From Marinobacterium rhizophilum (GTDB lineage: Bacteria > Pseudomonadota > Gammaproteobacteria > Pseudomonadales > Balneatricaceae): a DNA stretch of 64,000 nt. Shown here piece after piece: positions 36,187 through 44,117 of this stretch. The stretch's first letter is position 1, and every line of letters begins with the position of its first letter. The translations under genes were made by a program, and so were the position numbers. Under the pieces are notes generated by a model, which was not told where the DNA came from, did no database searches, and was given only the letters and a program-made list of their open reading frames with translations. Location of the stretch: the NCBI RefSeq assembly GCF_024397915.1, contig NZ_CP073347.1, forward strand, positions 372,001-436,000. The letters are read 5' to 3'.

Positions 36187-36905
36187 TGCAAGAGGGCAGG
36201 AGTTCTGCGCCCCCGGTCACACAACAGCATTAATATCGGTCAGGGTGCTGAGCAATCAATACCGGCCGGCTGCGCTGGATCAGGTTGCATCGATGAACGC
36301 TTGGCAGCAGTGCTGCTTTGCCTGCTGCGCGCCCCCTTCCCAGTAACAGCAATAGCTACAGCCTTGTCATCGGTCAGGGTGCTGAGCAATCAATACCGGC
36401 CGGTTGCGCTGGATCAGGCTGCATTGATGCAAGAGGGCAGGAGTTCTGCGCCCCCGGTCACACAACAGCATTGGTATCGGTCAGGGTGCTGAGCAATCAA
36501 TACCGGCCGGCTGCGCTGGATCAGGCTGCATTGATGCAAGAGGGCAGGAGTTCTGCGCGCCCCGGTAACAGCCTTGTCATCGGTCAGGGTGCTGAGCAAT
36601 CAATACCGGCCGGTTGCGCTGGATCAGGCTGCATTGATGCAAGAGGGCAGGAGTTCTGCGCGCCCCGGTAACAGCCTTGTCATCGGCCAGGGTGCTGAGC
36701 AATCAATACCGGCCGGCTGCGCTGGATCAGGCTGCATTGATGAACGCTTGGCAGCAGTGCTGCTTTGCCTGCTGCGCGCCCCCCTTCCCAGTAACAGCAA
36801 TAGCTACAGCCTTGTCATCGGTCAGGGCGCTGAGCAATCAATACCGGCCGGCTGTGTTGGGTCAGGCTGCATCAATGCAAGGTTAGCAGGAGTTCTGTTT
36901 TGCCT
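36132..36905. repeat. Degenerate tandem array derived from the copA 3' end (native unit plus six copies)
   Basis: Units begin at 36132 (native, inside copA), 36235, 36369, 36476, 36579, 36682 and 36817, so the steps are 103, 134, 107, 103, 103 and 135 bp. Each begins ATCGGtCAGGGtGCTGAGCA and contains the copA end plus its stop. Two alternative tails occur: one with GGGCAGGAGTTCTGCGC, the other with GCTTGGCAGCAGTGCTGC. Copies 2 to 7 share substitutions absent from the native unit, so they were amplified from one already diverged copy. The array ends at the 3' end of ppiA. No gene is supported in it. Confidence 0.9.
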
Positions 36906-37512
36906 ACTGCGCCCCGGTATCCTGTTGCTGGGGTGCTTGCATTGGCGCTGTCACGGGCTGGATACCCAGGATGACAATGGGCGTCTGGGGCACATCGCGA
37001 TGTGGTGGACGCACTGTGGTGGGCGTACTGCTGATGGTGCTTACCACATCCATGCCCTTGGATACCCTGCCAAAGACGGCGTAGCCATGCTGGCTGCCCC
37101 TTGCATCCAGTCTTGGGTTGTCCACGCTGTTAATGAAAAACTGGGCGGTGGCGCTGTGGGGGGCGCTGGTACGGGCCATGGACAGGGTGCCCGCGAGGTT
37201 GCTCAGGCCGTTGCCTGACTCGTTTTCGATGGGCGCCCGGGTGTCTTTTTTCTGCATATCCTGGGTAAAGCCGCCGCCCTGAATCATGAAGCCGGGTATC
37301 ACGCGATGAAAGATGGTGCCATCGTAGTACCCCTCATCGACATACTGCAGAAAATTGGCCACGGTTTTGGGGGCCTGCTCCTCGAAGAGCTCAATTTCCA
37401 GGTTGCCGGCGCTGGTCTGCATCTGGACCAGGGGACCTGCCTGCAAGGGCAGCGCGCCGAGGCCAATAATCAGGCCGCAGCTCAGGGCGGTGTTGCGCAG
37501 TATCTGTTTCAT
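36904..37512 (-). CDS. ppiA: Periplasmic peptidyl-prolyl cis-trans isomerase, cyclophilin type
   Basis: The 202-aa protein has a signal peptide (MKQILRNTALSCGLIIGLGALPLQAG) and a cyclophilin domain: FHRVIPGFMIQGGGFTQDM holds the catalytic Arg region, NSATAQFF-like HSATAQFFINSVDN follows, and GYAVFGRVSKGMDVV is near the end. The ATG at 37512 is chosen over an upstream start at 37728 because it begins the signal peptide. The C-terminal tail (PMQAPQQQDTGAQ) is an extra low-complexity end that borders the repeat array and may have been altered by it. Confidence 0.88.
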   Translation of the reverse strand: MKQILRNTALSCGLIIGLGALPLQAGPLVQMQTSAGNLEIELFEEQAPKTVANFLQYVDEGYYDGTIFHRVIPGFMIQGGGFTQDMQKKDTRAPIENESGNGLSNLAGTLSMARTSAPHSATAQFFINSVDNPRLDARGSQHGYAVFGRVSKGMDVVSTISSTPTTVRPPHRDVPQTPIVILGIQPVTAPMQAPQQQDTGAQ

Positions 37513-37740
37513 GGTTGTTTTGGTTCCGTTGCCCGGGACGGCAACGGCGGGCTGCGGTCCTGTGGTATGTATGTTGGGTGCATGCGGCAGGTCGCTCTGC
37601 GTGACCCAGTATTGAAGCCCGTGCTGCGGTGCAACGTCAAGGGTGCCCTCGCATCCTCGGCGCAAATTAGGCCCATGGGCATGAATCCGGTTGCGCTGTT
37701 TTTGCGTATGCTCAAACAAATACGGCAATCGGAAAAGGCT

Positions 37741-38505
37741 ATGGGCACCAGGGCAGTAACTGGGCGATCGAAAAGACGATGGTTGCTGGCGTTCTCGGTA
37801 GCAATGATGTGTACAGCGGCCCAGGCGGCGCCGGACTCCGGCGCGGTGCCGGCGTCATTGGCATTCGAGGTCAGGCGCAATGGCGTTGCTATCGGCACTC
37901 ACTGCGTCGCCTTCGCCCGGGAAGACAGCCGTCTGAGGGTGGATGTGGCGATGGATCTTGAGGTGCCCATTGCGCTCTGGTTTGACTACCGCTATCGCTA
38001 CAGCGCCACCGAATGGTGGCAGTCCGGCAGGCTCGATGCGCTGCGGGTCGAGATCGAGGATGGCGGCGACCGGTTGCGTATCGATGGCCGTACCCGTGAC
38101 GGGCGCCTCGAAATTGATGGGCCCCAGGGTCTGTTGCGCCTGACCCGCGATCTGATGCCGAGCAATCACTGGAATGTAGCCATCCTGCAGCAAAACGAAC
38201 TGCTGAATACCCTGACCGGTGGCACCAGTGCGCTGGATATCAAATACGAGGGGCGTGATCGCATCCCGCTTGAGGGCGGTGAAGTTGACGCTGACCGTTA
38301 CCGCCTTGGCGGGGACCTGTCCGACACGAGGGTCTGGTATGACCCCCGGGGGCAATGGCGGGGGCTGGAGTTTGCAGCCCGTGATGGCTCGACGGTGCGT
38401 CTCTACCCAAGGGGCAGGGCCGCTGTTTCGGCCCAGACCACGACAGAAACTCTCTGGAGCAGGAATCCGGTATGCAAAAACCTCAGTGGTCCGTTGTCTG
38501 GATAA
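37741..38505 (+). CDS. DUF6134-type secreted protein
   Basis: The 254-aa protein has an N-terminal signal segment (RRWLLAFSVAMMCTAAQAA). A beta-rich body follows (LAFEVRRNGVAIGTHCVAF, LEVPIALWFDYRYRYSATEWW, DADRYRLGGDLSDTRVWYDPRG) that matches the periplasmic DUF6134 family. Its last 34 bases overlap the SDR gene, implying translational coupling. Members often occur in photo-oxidative stress islands with SDR, CFA-synthase and DUF3833 genes. Biochemical role is unknown. Confidence 0.7.
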   Translation: MGTRAVTGRSKRRWLLAFSVAMMCTAAQAAPDSGAVPASLAFEVRRNGVAIGTHCVAFAREDSRLRVDVAMDLEVPIALWFDYRYRYSATEWWQSGRLDALRVEIEDGGDRLRIDGRTRDGRLEIDGPQGLLRLTRDLMPSNHWNVAILQQNELLNTLTGGTSALDIKYEGRDRIPLEGGEVDADRYRLGGDLSDTRVWYDPRGQWRGLEFAARDGSTVRLYPRGRAAVSAQTTTETLWSRNPVCKNLSGPLSG

Positions 38506-39239
38506 CGGGAGCCTCCAAAGGCATTGGCGCGGCTCTTGCCTTGGCGCTTGCGGGCCTGGGCTGCGGTGTTGCCATCAGCGCCCGCAACTCACAAGACTTG
38601 CACGCGTTGGCCCGTAGCGGGGCCGGGCTGCGCGGCGAGCTTTGGCCCTATCCGCTGGATGTTACCGATGGCGCCGCCTGTGCCACCACCCTGGCGCAGA
38701 TCGAAGCCGAGCACGGATGCATAGATCTTGCCGTTCTCAATGCCGGCACCCATCGGCCATTGAGCCTGGACGACTTCGAGATTGCAGCCTTTGAATCCCT
38801 CATGCAGCTGAACTACATGGGGGTGGTCAATACGGCGGTACCCTTGCTCAGAAGCATGCGCCGCCGTGGTGCCGGCCAGCTGGCGATTACGGCGTCGGTG
38901 GCGGGTTACCGGGGGCTGCCGACGGCCAGCGGCTATGGCGCCAGCAAGGCGGCGCTGATCAATTTTGCCGAAGCGCTGAAACTGGATCTGGCGGGTACAG
39001 GGGTTGCGCTCAGCCTGATCAATCCGGGCTTCGTACGTACTCCCCTGACCGCGCGAAACCGCTTTAGCATGCCTTTCCTGCTTGAACCCGAAGACGCCGC
39101 AGCGCGCATCATTCGCGGCCTGCAGCGCCGCCGGTTCGAAATTGCCTTTCCTTGGCGCTTTGTGTTCTGGCTCAAGCTGTTTCGTCTGCTGCCATACTGG
39201 CTGTATTTTCCCCTGGTTCGAAGGATTACCCGAGCATGA
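38472..39239 (+). CDS. Short-chain dehydrogenase/reductase
   Basis: The 255-aa protein has a classical SDR layout: cofactor loop WITGASKGIGAALALALAG (TGxxxGxG), NAG in VLNAGTHRP, catalytic Ser in ITASVAGYRG, and YGASKAALINF with Tyr and Lys. The C-terminal about 30 residues (FWLKLFRLLPYWLYFPLVRRI) are hydrophobic and may anchor it to the membrane. The stop overlaps the NTF2-like gene (ATGA). It likely modifies a lipid or lipid-like substrate (inference from context). Confidence 0.9.
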   Translation: MQKPQWSVVWITGASKGIGAALALALAGLGCGVAISARNSQDLHALARSGAGLRGELWPYPLDVTDGAACATTLAQIEAEHGCIDLAVLNAGTHRPLSLDDFEIAAFESLMQLNYMGVVNTAVPLLRSMRRRGAGQLAITASVAGYRGLPTASGYGASKAALINFAEALKLDLAGTGVALSLINPGFVRTPLTARNRFSMPFLLEPEDAAARIIRGLQRRRFEIAFPWRFVFWLKLFRLLPYWLYFPLVRRITRA

Positions 39240-39664
39240 CTGCCGAGCAAAACTGTGCCCGTTACGTTGAACTGTTCGAACAGCTGGCGCCTGAACGACT
39301 CGAAGAGCTGGCACCCTTGCTGACCGAAGATGTGCGTTTCTGCGACCCGTTCAACGATGTCCGCGGTGCCGCCGCCTTCAGGCGGGTACTGGAAGACATG
39401 TTCGAGCGTACTGAATCGCCCCGTTTCGAGGTGCTGCACTGGACGGTAAGCGGGCATTGCGGCTTTATCCGCTGGCGCTTCAGTGCCCGAGTGCCACTGC
39501 TGGGGCCCTGGTGCGTGGAAGGCGTGTCGACCCTGGCGTTCGCCGAGGACGGTCGTATTGCCGAGCATCTCGACTTTTGGGATGCCGGCTGCGCCTATGA
39601 GCGGATTCCGGTGCTGGGTATAGCGCTGCGCTGGGTGCGCCGCCGCCTGGCCTGTCGGATCTGA
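39236..39664 (+). CDS. NTF2-like (SnoaL-type) family protein
   Basis: The 142-aa cone-shaped NTF2-like fold shows ARYVELFEQLAPERLEELAPLLTEDVRFCDPF, then SGHCGFIRWRFSARV and HLDFWDAG. Small proteins of this type commonly accompany SDR genes in the ECF-ChrR/CFA island. There is no catalytic signature from which to infer an activity. Confidence 0.8.
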   Translation: MTAEQNCARYVELFEQLAPERLEELAPLLTEDVRFCDPFNDVRGAAAFRRVLEDMFERTESPRFEVLHWTVSGHCGFIRWRFSARVPLLGPWCVEGVSTLAFAEDGRIAEHLDFWDAGCAYERIPVLGIALRWVRRRLACRI

Positions 39665-39738
39665 CATACTCCGTTTCGCGTTACATCAGAAGGCGCGGTT
39701 CGTTCGCGCTCCCCCGGTGCCTTGCCGGCCTGTGCTGG

Positions 39739-39774
39739 TCAGGGCGCGCGCAGGATATAGAGCCCGATATTGAT
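39739..39774 (-). pseudogene. Remnant of a second cfa-like gene 3' end
   Basis: Read on the minus strand, the last 12 codons give AINIGLYILRAP and a stop, against AIDVGLYVLRAP and a stop at the end of the intact CFA synthase gene at 42068. About 42 plus-strand bases (39737-39778) match 42066-42107 with four differences. The copy is cut off after the tail, at the start of the fruA remnant. Confidence 0.55.
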
Positions 39775-40186
39775 GGCGGTTGATATGGGCGGGCCGGGGG
39801 CATGGTACCGCCGCTGGGGCTGGCGACATTGCTGTTTCCCGCCGTTTTCATCACTCGTGAGCGCCAGTCGGGGCGTGCCTGCCTGGTCATGGGGGGCCTC
39901 ATTCATTACCGAAGGGGTCGTGCCCTGTGCGGTGGCGGACCCGTTACGCGTCATTCCGGCATGCATTCTGGGATCGATGCTGGCAGCTTCCCTGTCCATG
40001 CTGTTCCATTGCCAGCTGCTGGCGCCCCATGGAGGGGTCTTCGTGATCCTGCTGGTGAGCAACTGGTCAGGTTACGTTCTGGCCATCGTGGCCGGGGCGG
40101 TATTTACCGCCTGCCTGGTTGCGCTGTTAATACGCTTGTTCAGGCCTCGCCTGCGGCGGCGTCCCGCGGAAAACGACCCCCGCTAA
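39770..40186 (+). pseudogene. fruA: Decayed fragment of a PTS fructose transporter EIIBC gene (fruA)
   Basis: AVDMGGP (about 39775) and then, in another frame, GMVPPLGLATLLFP...SGRACLVMG (about 39800-39890), and again in the first frame ASFITEGVVPCAVADPLRVIPACILG, LLAPHGGVFVILL and GYVLAIVAGAV (39893-40180) follow the order of the fructose EIIC C-terminus. The 5' part is missing, the segment between AVDMGGP and GMVPPLG is deleted, and at least two frame changes exist. No other PTS gene is in the window, so the fragment is a relic. Confidence 0.75.
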
Positions 40187-40740
40187 AGCTCAAACTGGTC
40201 GCGGACCGTCTCCGGTTTGAGAAAAAACAGCCTGACCTCGCCGATACGCAGACCCCATTTGCTGACCTGGGCGCGATTAAGCATTACGCCACCTTGCTGC
40301 AGCAGCATCCAGTCATCGAAATGGACACGCCATTGGCGGTCGCCAATTGCCAGCTCCATATCGTACTGCCAGTGCAATGCATTGCCGGCCATCTGGCCAC
40401 GGGCTATGCCGATAATGTCGCTGGCCCGGCCGGTGTAGCCGTCAGCGCCATCCGGGCGAATATGCCAGACACGGGTCTGTTGTTCACCATCGCTGTAGCT
40501 GAACTCTTCGTGCAGAACCAGCTCACTGCCGTCCCAGTGGCCCTGGATCTCGACAAAGAACTGGCGTCGAACAGTGCCGAAACGGTCTTCGAATGAACCC
40601 CAGGCCAGCACCCGGCCATCAAAATAGGATTCGAGCCTGAGCCGGGGGCCGGCATCGCGGAACTGTTCAATTCTCATGTCGCTGCACCCGGCAAGGCAAA
40701 GACTTATCAGCACTAGCATCAGGATCCGGTTCATGGGCAT
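40183..40740 (-). CDS. DUF3833 family lipoprotein
   Basis: The 185-aa protein has a lipoprotein signal (MLVLISLCLAGC, lipobox LAGC). The DUF3833 pattern follows: FDGRVLAWGSFEDRFGTVRRQF, GTVxR-type core, HIRPDGADGYTGRASDIIGIA and FDDWMLLQQGGVMLNRA. It overlaps the MFS gene by 74 bases and is the last gene of a leftward operon. Homologues are linked to CFA-synthase and DUF1365 genes, possibly in lipid handling at the envelope. Confidence 0.82.
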   Translation of the reverse strand: MPMNRILMLVLISLCLAGCSDMRIEQFRDAGPRLRLESYFDGRVLAWGSFEDRFGTVRRQFFVEIQGHWDGSELVLHEEFSYSDGEQQTRVWHIRPDGADGYTGRASDIIGIARGQMAGNALHWQYDMELAIGDRQWRVHFDDWMLLQQGGVMLNRAQVSKWGLRIGEVRLFFLKPETVRDQFEL

Positions 40741-42055
40741 GCGAGCTCCTCAGGCGGCGGGCCAGGCGGTGGCGTATGGCCCGGTGGTGTCTTGGCTGCA
40801 GCGGGTAGTTCCACAGCAGCATCACAGCCACTGCCTTGAATACGCAGGGCAGCACAGCGTAGATCAGTCCCAGCAGCCAAAGCGGTTCGCTGTTGCCACT
40901 ATCGAAGCCGCTGACCCCGAGCAGGACGAAGGCAAAACCCGCAGACAGGGCCAGCGCCAGCTTTGTCGCCATGTTCCAGCAGGCAAAGAGAATGCCGTTG
41001 CGCTCCTGCTTGAATCGATATCGGTCCCAGTCCGACACTTCAGCCTGTAGCACATGGGGTAGTGTCAAATCGGCACCCAGCGCGGCGCCAGTGATCAGGC
41101 AGATGGGCACAAAGGCGAGGGCGGTAGCGGGGGACAGCAGCGGTGCCAGGGCAAAGGCGCCGATGGCGGCGATCATCGCCAGGCACCAGAGTCGGGGTCG
41201 AAGGATGTGTCGAGACAGCCATAGCCACAGCGGCAGAGACAAGATTGCGGCGCCGAAATAGAGCAGGATATACAGTGCGCGATCCTGTTCGGACCCGCCC
41301 AGCCAGGCCGACACAAACAGCGGGAACAGCACCGCAGGGAAACCATTTGCCAGGCCGTTCAGGAACCAGGCGCTCAGCAGTCTCAGGGCCAGCCGGTTGT
41401 GTTGAAACAGGCGCCAACTGGATGAGCGGGAGGTCGCCCGGGTTGCGGCTGGCGGTGCATAGGGCAGCCGTCTCAGTGCCTGGATCGCGGCGAGGCCGGC
41501 CAGCAGCGTAATGCCAACCAGCAGGTTGAGACCTTGCTGCGTGGTCAGCCCTGCCAGAGCTGCCGCAAGCGGCAGTGCGGCCGACACGACCAGGCCGGCA
41601 ATCGTCATCGTCTCGCGGGTACTGGCAGCCCGATTGCGCTGCAGACTGTCTTCATGAAGCCGCGGTAACCAGGCGATATAGGGAATCTGGATGAGGGTCC
41701 AGCCAAGATAGAGGAACACCAGTCCCAGCAGCAGAGACAGGGTAGCATTGCCCTGCCACGGGTTGACCAGCAGCAGCAGCGAGGGTACGCACAGCAGGCC
41801 GCCGCCGAAAATCAGCCGGACAGGCCTGATCCGGGGAAAGCGGTCAACGACCAGCCCGATGAGAGGGTCGGTCAGCACATCCAGCAGGCGCGTAAGCAGC
41901 AGCACCGCACCAATCAGTGTCAGCGACAGTCCGAATGTCTCGAAATACCAGGTCGGCAGCAGAACATAGACTGCCACCGTTGGCAGCGCCAAGGGCAGGC
42001 CCAGGGCCGCATAGCGCCACAGATTGCCTGTATTGAGGGGGGGATTGCTGGACAT
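40667..42055 (-). CDS. MFS/GPH-type transporter
   Basis: 462 aa with 12 predicted helices. The loop motif DVLTDPLIGLVVDRFP after helix 2 and the LGWTLIQIPYIAWLPRL segment fit the glycoside-pentoside-hexuronide (GPH) branch of MFS. It lies between the CFA-synthase and DUF3833 genes in the leftward operon; in such islands it is usually annotated simply as an MFS transporter. Substrate is unknown. Confidence 0.85.
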   Translation of the reverse strand: MSSNPPLNTGNLWRYAALGLPLALPTVAVYVLLPTWYFETFGLSLTLIGAVLLLTRLLDVLTDPLIGLVVDRFPRIRPVRLIFGGGLLCVPSLLLLVNPWQGNATLSLLLGLVFLYLGWTLIQIPYIAWLPRLHEDSLQRNRAASTRETMTIAGLVVSAALPLAAALAGLTTQQGLNLLVGITLLAGLAAIQALRRLPYAPPAATRATSRSSSWRLFQHNRLALRLLSAWFLNGLANGFPAVLFPLFVSAWLGGSEQDRALYILLYFGAAILSLPLWLWLSRHILRPRLWCLAMIAAIGAFALAPLLSPATALAFVPICLITGAALGADLTLPHVLQAEVSDWDRYRFKQERNGILFACWNMATKLALALSAGFAFVLLGVSGFDSGNSEPLWLLGLIYAVLPCVFKAVAVMLLWNYPLQPRHHRAIRHRLARRLRSSHAHEPDPDASADKSLPCRVQRHEN

Positions 42056-42067
42056 TGCAGCTACCGG

Positions 42068-43315
42068 TCAGGGCGCGCGCAGGACATAGAGGCCGACATC
42101 GATGGCGCCGTAGCGGAAGCCGCCCTCACAGTAACCCAGGTAATAGAGCCACAGGCGTCGGAAACGGGAGTCAAACCCCTGGGCCTCGATCTGGGGCCAG
42201 TGTGCCAGGAAGGCCTGGCGCCAGTGCTGCAGGGTTCGGGCATAATCCGCGCCGAACGTCTCGCTGTGGGTCAGTTGCAATCCGGCCCGCTCTATCTCGG
42301 CTGTCAGCCGGCCAGGGCTTGGCAGCATTCCACCGGGAAAAATGTAGCGCTGTATGAAGTCGGTGCTGCGACGGTATTCCTCAAAGCGATCATCGGCGAT
42401 GCTGATCACCTGCAGCACTGCTATTCCGCCGGGCTTCAGACAGCGGCGCAGCTGCTTGAAGTAGAGCGGCCAGTGTTCTTCGCCAACGGCCTCGAACATC
42501 TCGATGGAGGCAATGCGATCGACCGGTGTATCAAGATCCCGGTAGTCCGTCAGGGAATAGGTGCACTGTGCATCCAGGCCGCGCTCGGCGGCCCGTCGTC
42601 GGGACCAGGCCAGCTGCTCCCTGGACAGTGTGATGCCGTTGACTCGCGCGCCGTAGGCCTGGGCGGCCGTTTCGGCGAAACCGCCCCAGCCGCAGCCGAT
42701 CTCCAGTACCTGCTGATCCGCGTCCAGCTGCAACAGCTCGCAGATACGGCGGTACTTGTGCCGCTGCGCAAGCTCCAGGCTTTGCTCGGGATGTTCGAAC
42801 AGGGCGCTGGAGTACGTCATGCTGGGGTCGAGCCAGAGGCGGTAGAAATCGTTGCCCAGGTCGTAGTGGAAGGCAATATTGCGACGGCTGCCGCGGCGAC
42901 TGTTGCGGCGCGAACGGTGGAATAGCCGGTGCAGCGCGGTGCGCAGCCTGCTGCCCTGGGCCGGCTGTCCGAAGGCATGCTCGTTTCCCAGCGCCCAGCG
43001 CACCAGGGCGCTGATGTCCGGGCTGTCCCATTCGCCGGCCATATAACCTTCGGCCCAGCCGAGCAGGCCAGAGCGCAGCAGGCGGCGCAAAGGCCGCAAG
43101 CTGTGCAGCTGGACCTGGGCGCGCACGTCGGTCTGGTCGGCCGTGCCTGCCTGCAGCCGCTGACCATCGGGCAGAATCAGCTCGAGGTGGCCGTATTCCA
43201 TGCGCTTGAGCCAGCGCGCAAGTGTCTGTACACAAAACCGGTTGATCCAGCCGGTGCGAAGCGAGTCGGCCAGGTCCGGCAATTCTGTTGCCGGATGGTA
43301 TTCAGTGGGTTTCAT
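42068..43315 (-). CDS. cfa: Cyclopropane-fatty-acyl-phospholipid synthase family protein
   Basis: The 415-aa S-adenosylmethionine-dependent enzyme has VLEIGCGWGGFAETAA (SAM motif I), FHYDLGNDFYRLWLDPSMTYS and RYIFPGGMLPSP, typical of Cfa. It would methylate unsaturated phospholipid acyl chains in the membrane, a known response to singlet oxygen and acid. It overlaps DUF1365 by 14 bases. The family also includes enzymes making other lipid modifications; linkage with DUF1365 and the FAD oxidoreductase is a recurrent set. Confidence 0.9.
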   Translation of the reverse strand: MKPTEYHPATELPDLADSLRTGWINRFCVQTLARWLKRMEYGHLELILPDGQRLQAGTADQTDVRAQVQLHSLRPLRRLLRSGLLGWAEGYMAGEWDSPDISALVRWALGNEHAFGQPAQGSRLRTALHRLFHRSRRNSRRGSRRNIAFHYDLGNDFYRLWLDPSMTYSSALFEHPEQSLELAQRHKYRRICELLQLDADQQVLEIGCGWGGFAETAAQAYGARVNGITLSREQLAWSRRRAAERGLDAQCTYSLTDYRDLDTPVDRIASIEMFEAVGEEHWPLYFKQLRRCLKPGGIAVLQVISIADDRFEEYRRSTDFIQRYIFPGGMLPSPGRLTAEIERAGLQLTHSETFGADYARTLQHWRQAFLAHWPQIEAQGFDSRFRRLWLYYLGYCEGGFRYGAIDVGLYVLRAP

Positions 43316-44117
43316 GGCGACGATCTCCGTGTGATTCGGTGCTACGGGCCTGCGCCGTGCAGGCCAGGGTTATGGGGGCAGCCGGGGGGGCGGGCCTTGG
43401 CTGAATGCGCATGCCCTTGCACCACAGGCGTACCGCCTCCCAGTGGATGCCTGCGATCACCTTCAGCGTCATCAGCGGGTAGCGCAGGCAGGCCTGCAGC
43501 AGGGTCCGGTCGCAGAGGGGACGCCGTACACCGCTGAAGCTGGCACGAAATATCGGCTGCTGGTGATGGCTTTGTTCGATTTGTACGCCGATCCGGGGCC
43601 CGGGCGGCTGCATCTGAAAGTGGTAACGGCACCTCATTGGCATGAAAGGCGAGACATAGAAGCATTTGTCGACGCTGTGTTGCACCGGCAGGGTGCTGCT
43701 GGTGGGCAGCAGGTAGCTGTGGCGCTGGCCAAAGGTGTTGCTGACTTCGTACAGAATGGCCCTGAGGTTGGCGTTGCTGTCGTAGCAGTAATAGACACTG
43801 AGTGGATTGAACACGAAGCCCAGAATACGGGGGTAGCACAGCAACAGAATTTTGCCGTCATCGATGTCTATGTCATGTTGCTCGAGTTGCCGCAGTATCT
43901 GCGGCTTCAGCTTGCCGGGCGTCCCGTTGCCGTGATCCCTGTCGTAAAAAGCATAGAGGTTGAAGCGATTGTGGGAGAACAGACGCAGTTGATGGTGCAG
44001 TTCGTCCACCTGGTCGAGGTCCAGCAGCAGCGACATTACGCCATAGCGAAACCGGTGCACCCGCGGATGCATCCGGTGATGGAATACATGGCCGAAATAG
44101 AGCGCCGACAGGCTCAT
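43302..44117 (-). CDS. DUF1365 family protein
   Basis: A 271-aa protein with YFGHVFHHRMHPRVHRFRYGVMSLLLDLDQ at the start, NPLSVYYCYDSNANLRAILYEVSNTFGQRHSYLL in the middle and CFYVSPFMPMRCRYHFQ matches DUF1365. Such proteins are consistently encoded between an FAD oxidoreductase and a CFA-type synthase and are thought to act with them in lipid modification. Overlaps with both neighbours (4 and 14 bases) support one transcript. Confidence 0.9.
   Translation of the reverse strand: MSLSALYFGHVFHHRMHPRVHRFRYGVMSLLLDLDQVDELHHQLRLFSHNRFNLYAFYDRDHGNGTPGKLKPQILRQLEQHDIDIDDGKILLLCYPRILGFVFNPLSVYYCYDSNANLRAILYEVSNTFGQRHSYLLPTSSTLPVQHSVDKCFYVSPFMPMRCRYHFQMQPPGPRIGVQIEQSHHQQPIFRASFSGVRRPLCDRTLLQACLRYPLMTLKVIAGIHWEAVRLWCKGMRIQPRPAPPAAPITLACTAQARSTESHGDRRHETH

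Noticed and set aside
36132..36905. CRISPR-like array near copA
   Set aside because: Units are long, nearly contiguous and derived from copA coding sequence, with no unique spacers and no cas genes.
37306..37740. N-terminal extension of the DUF6134 protein
   Set aside because: It runs antisense through ppiA and the signal segment starts only after the ATG at 37741.
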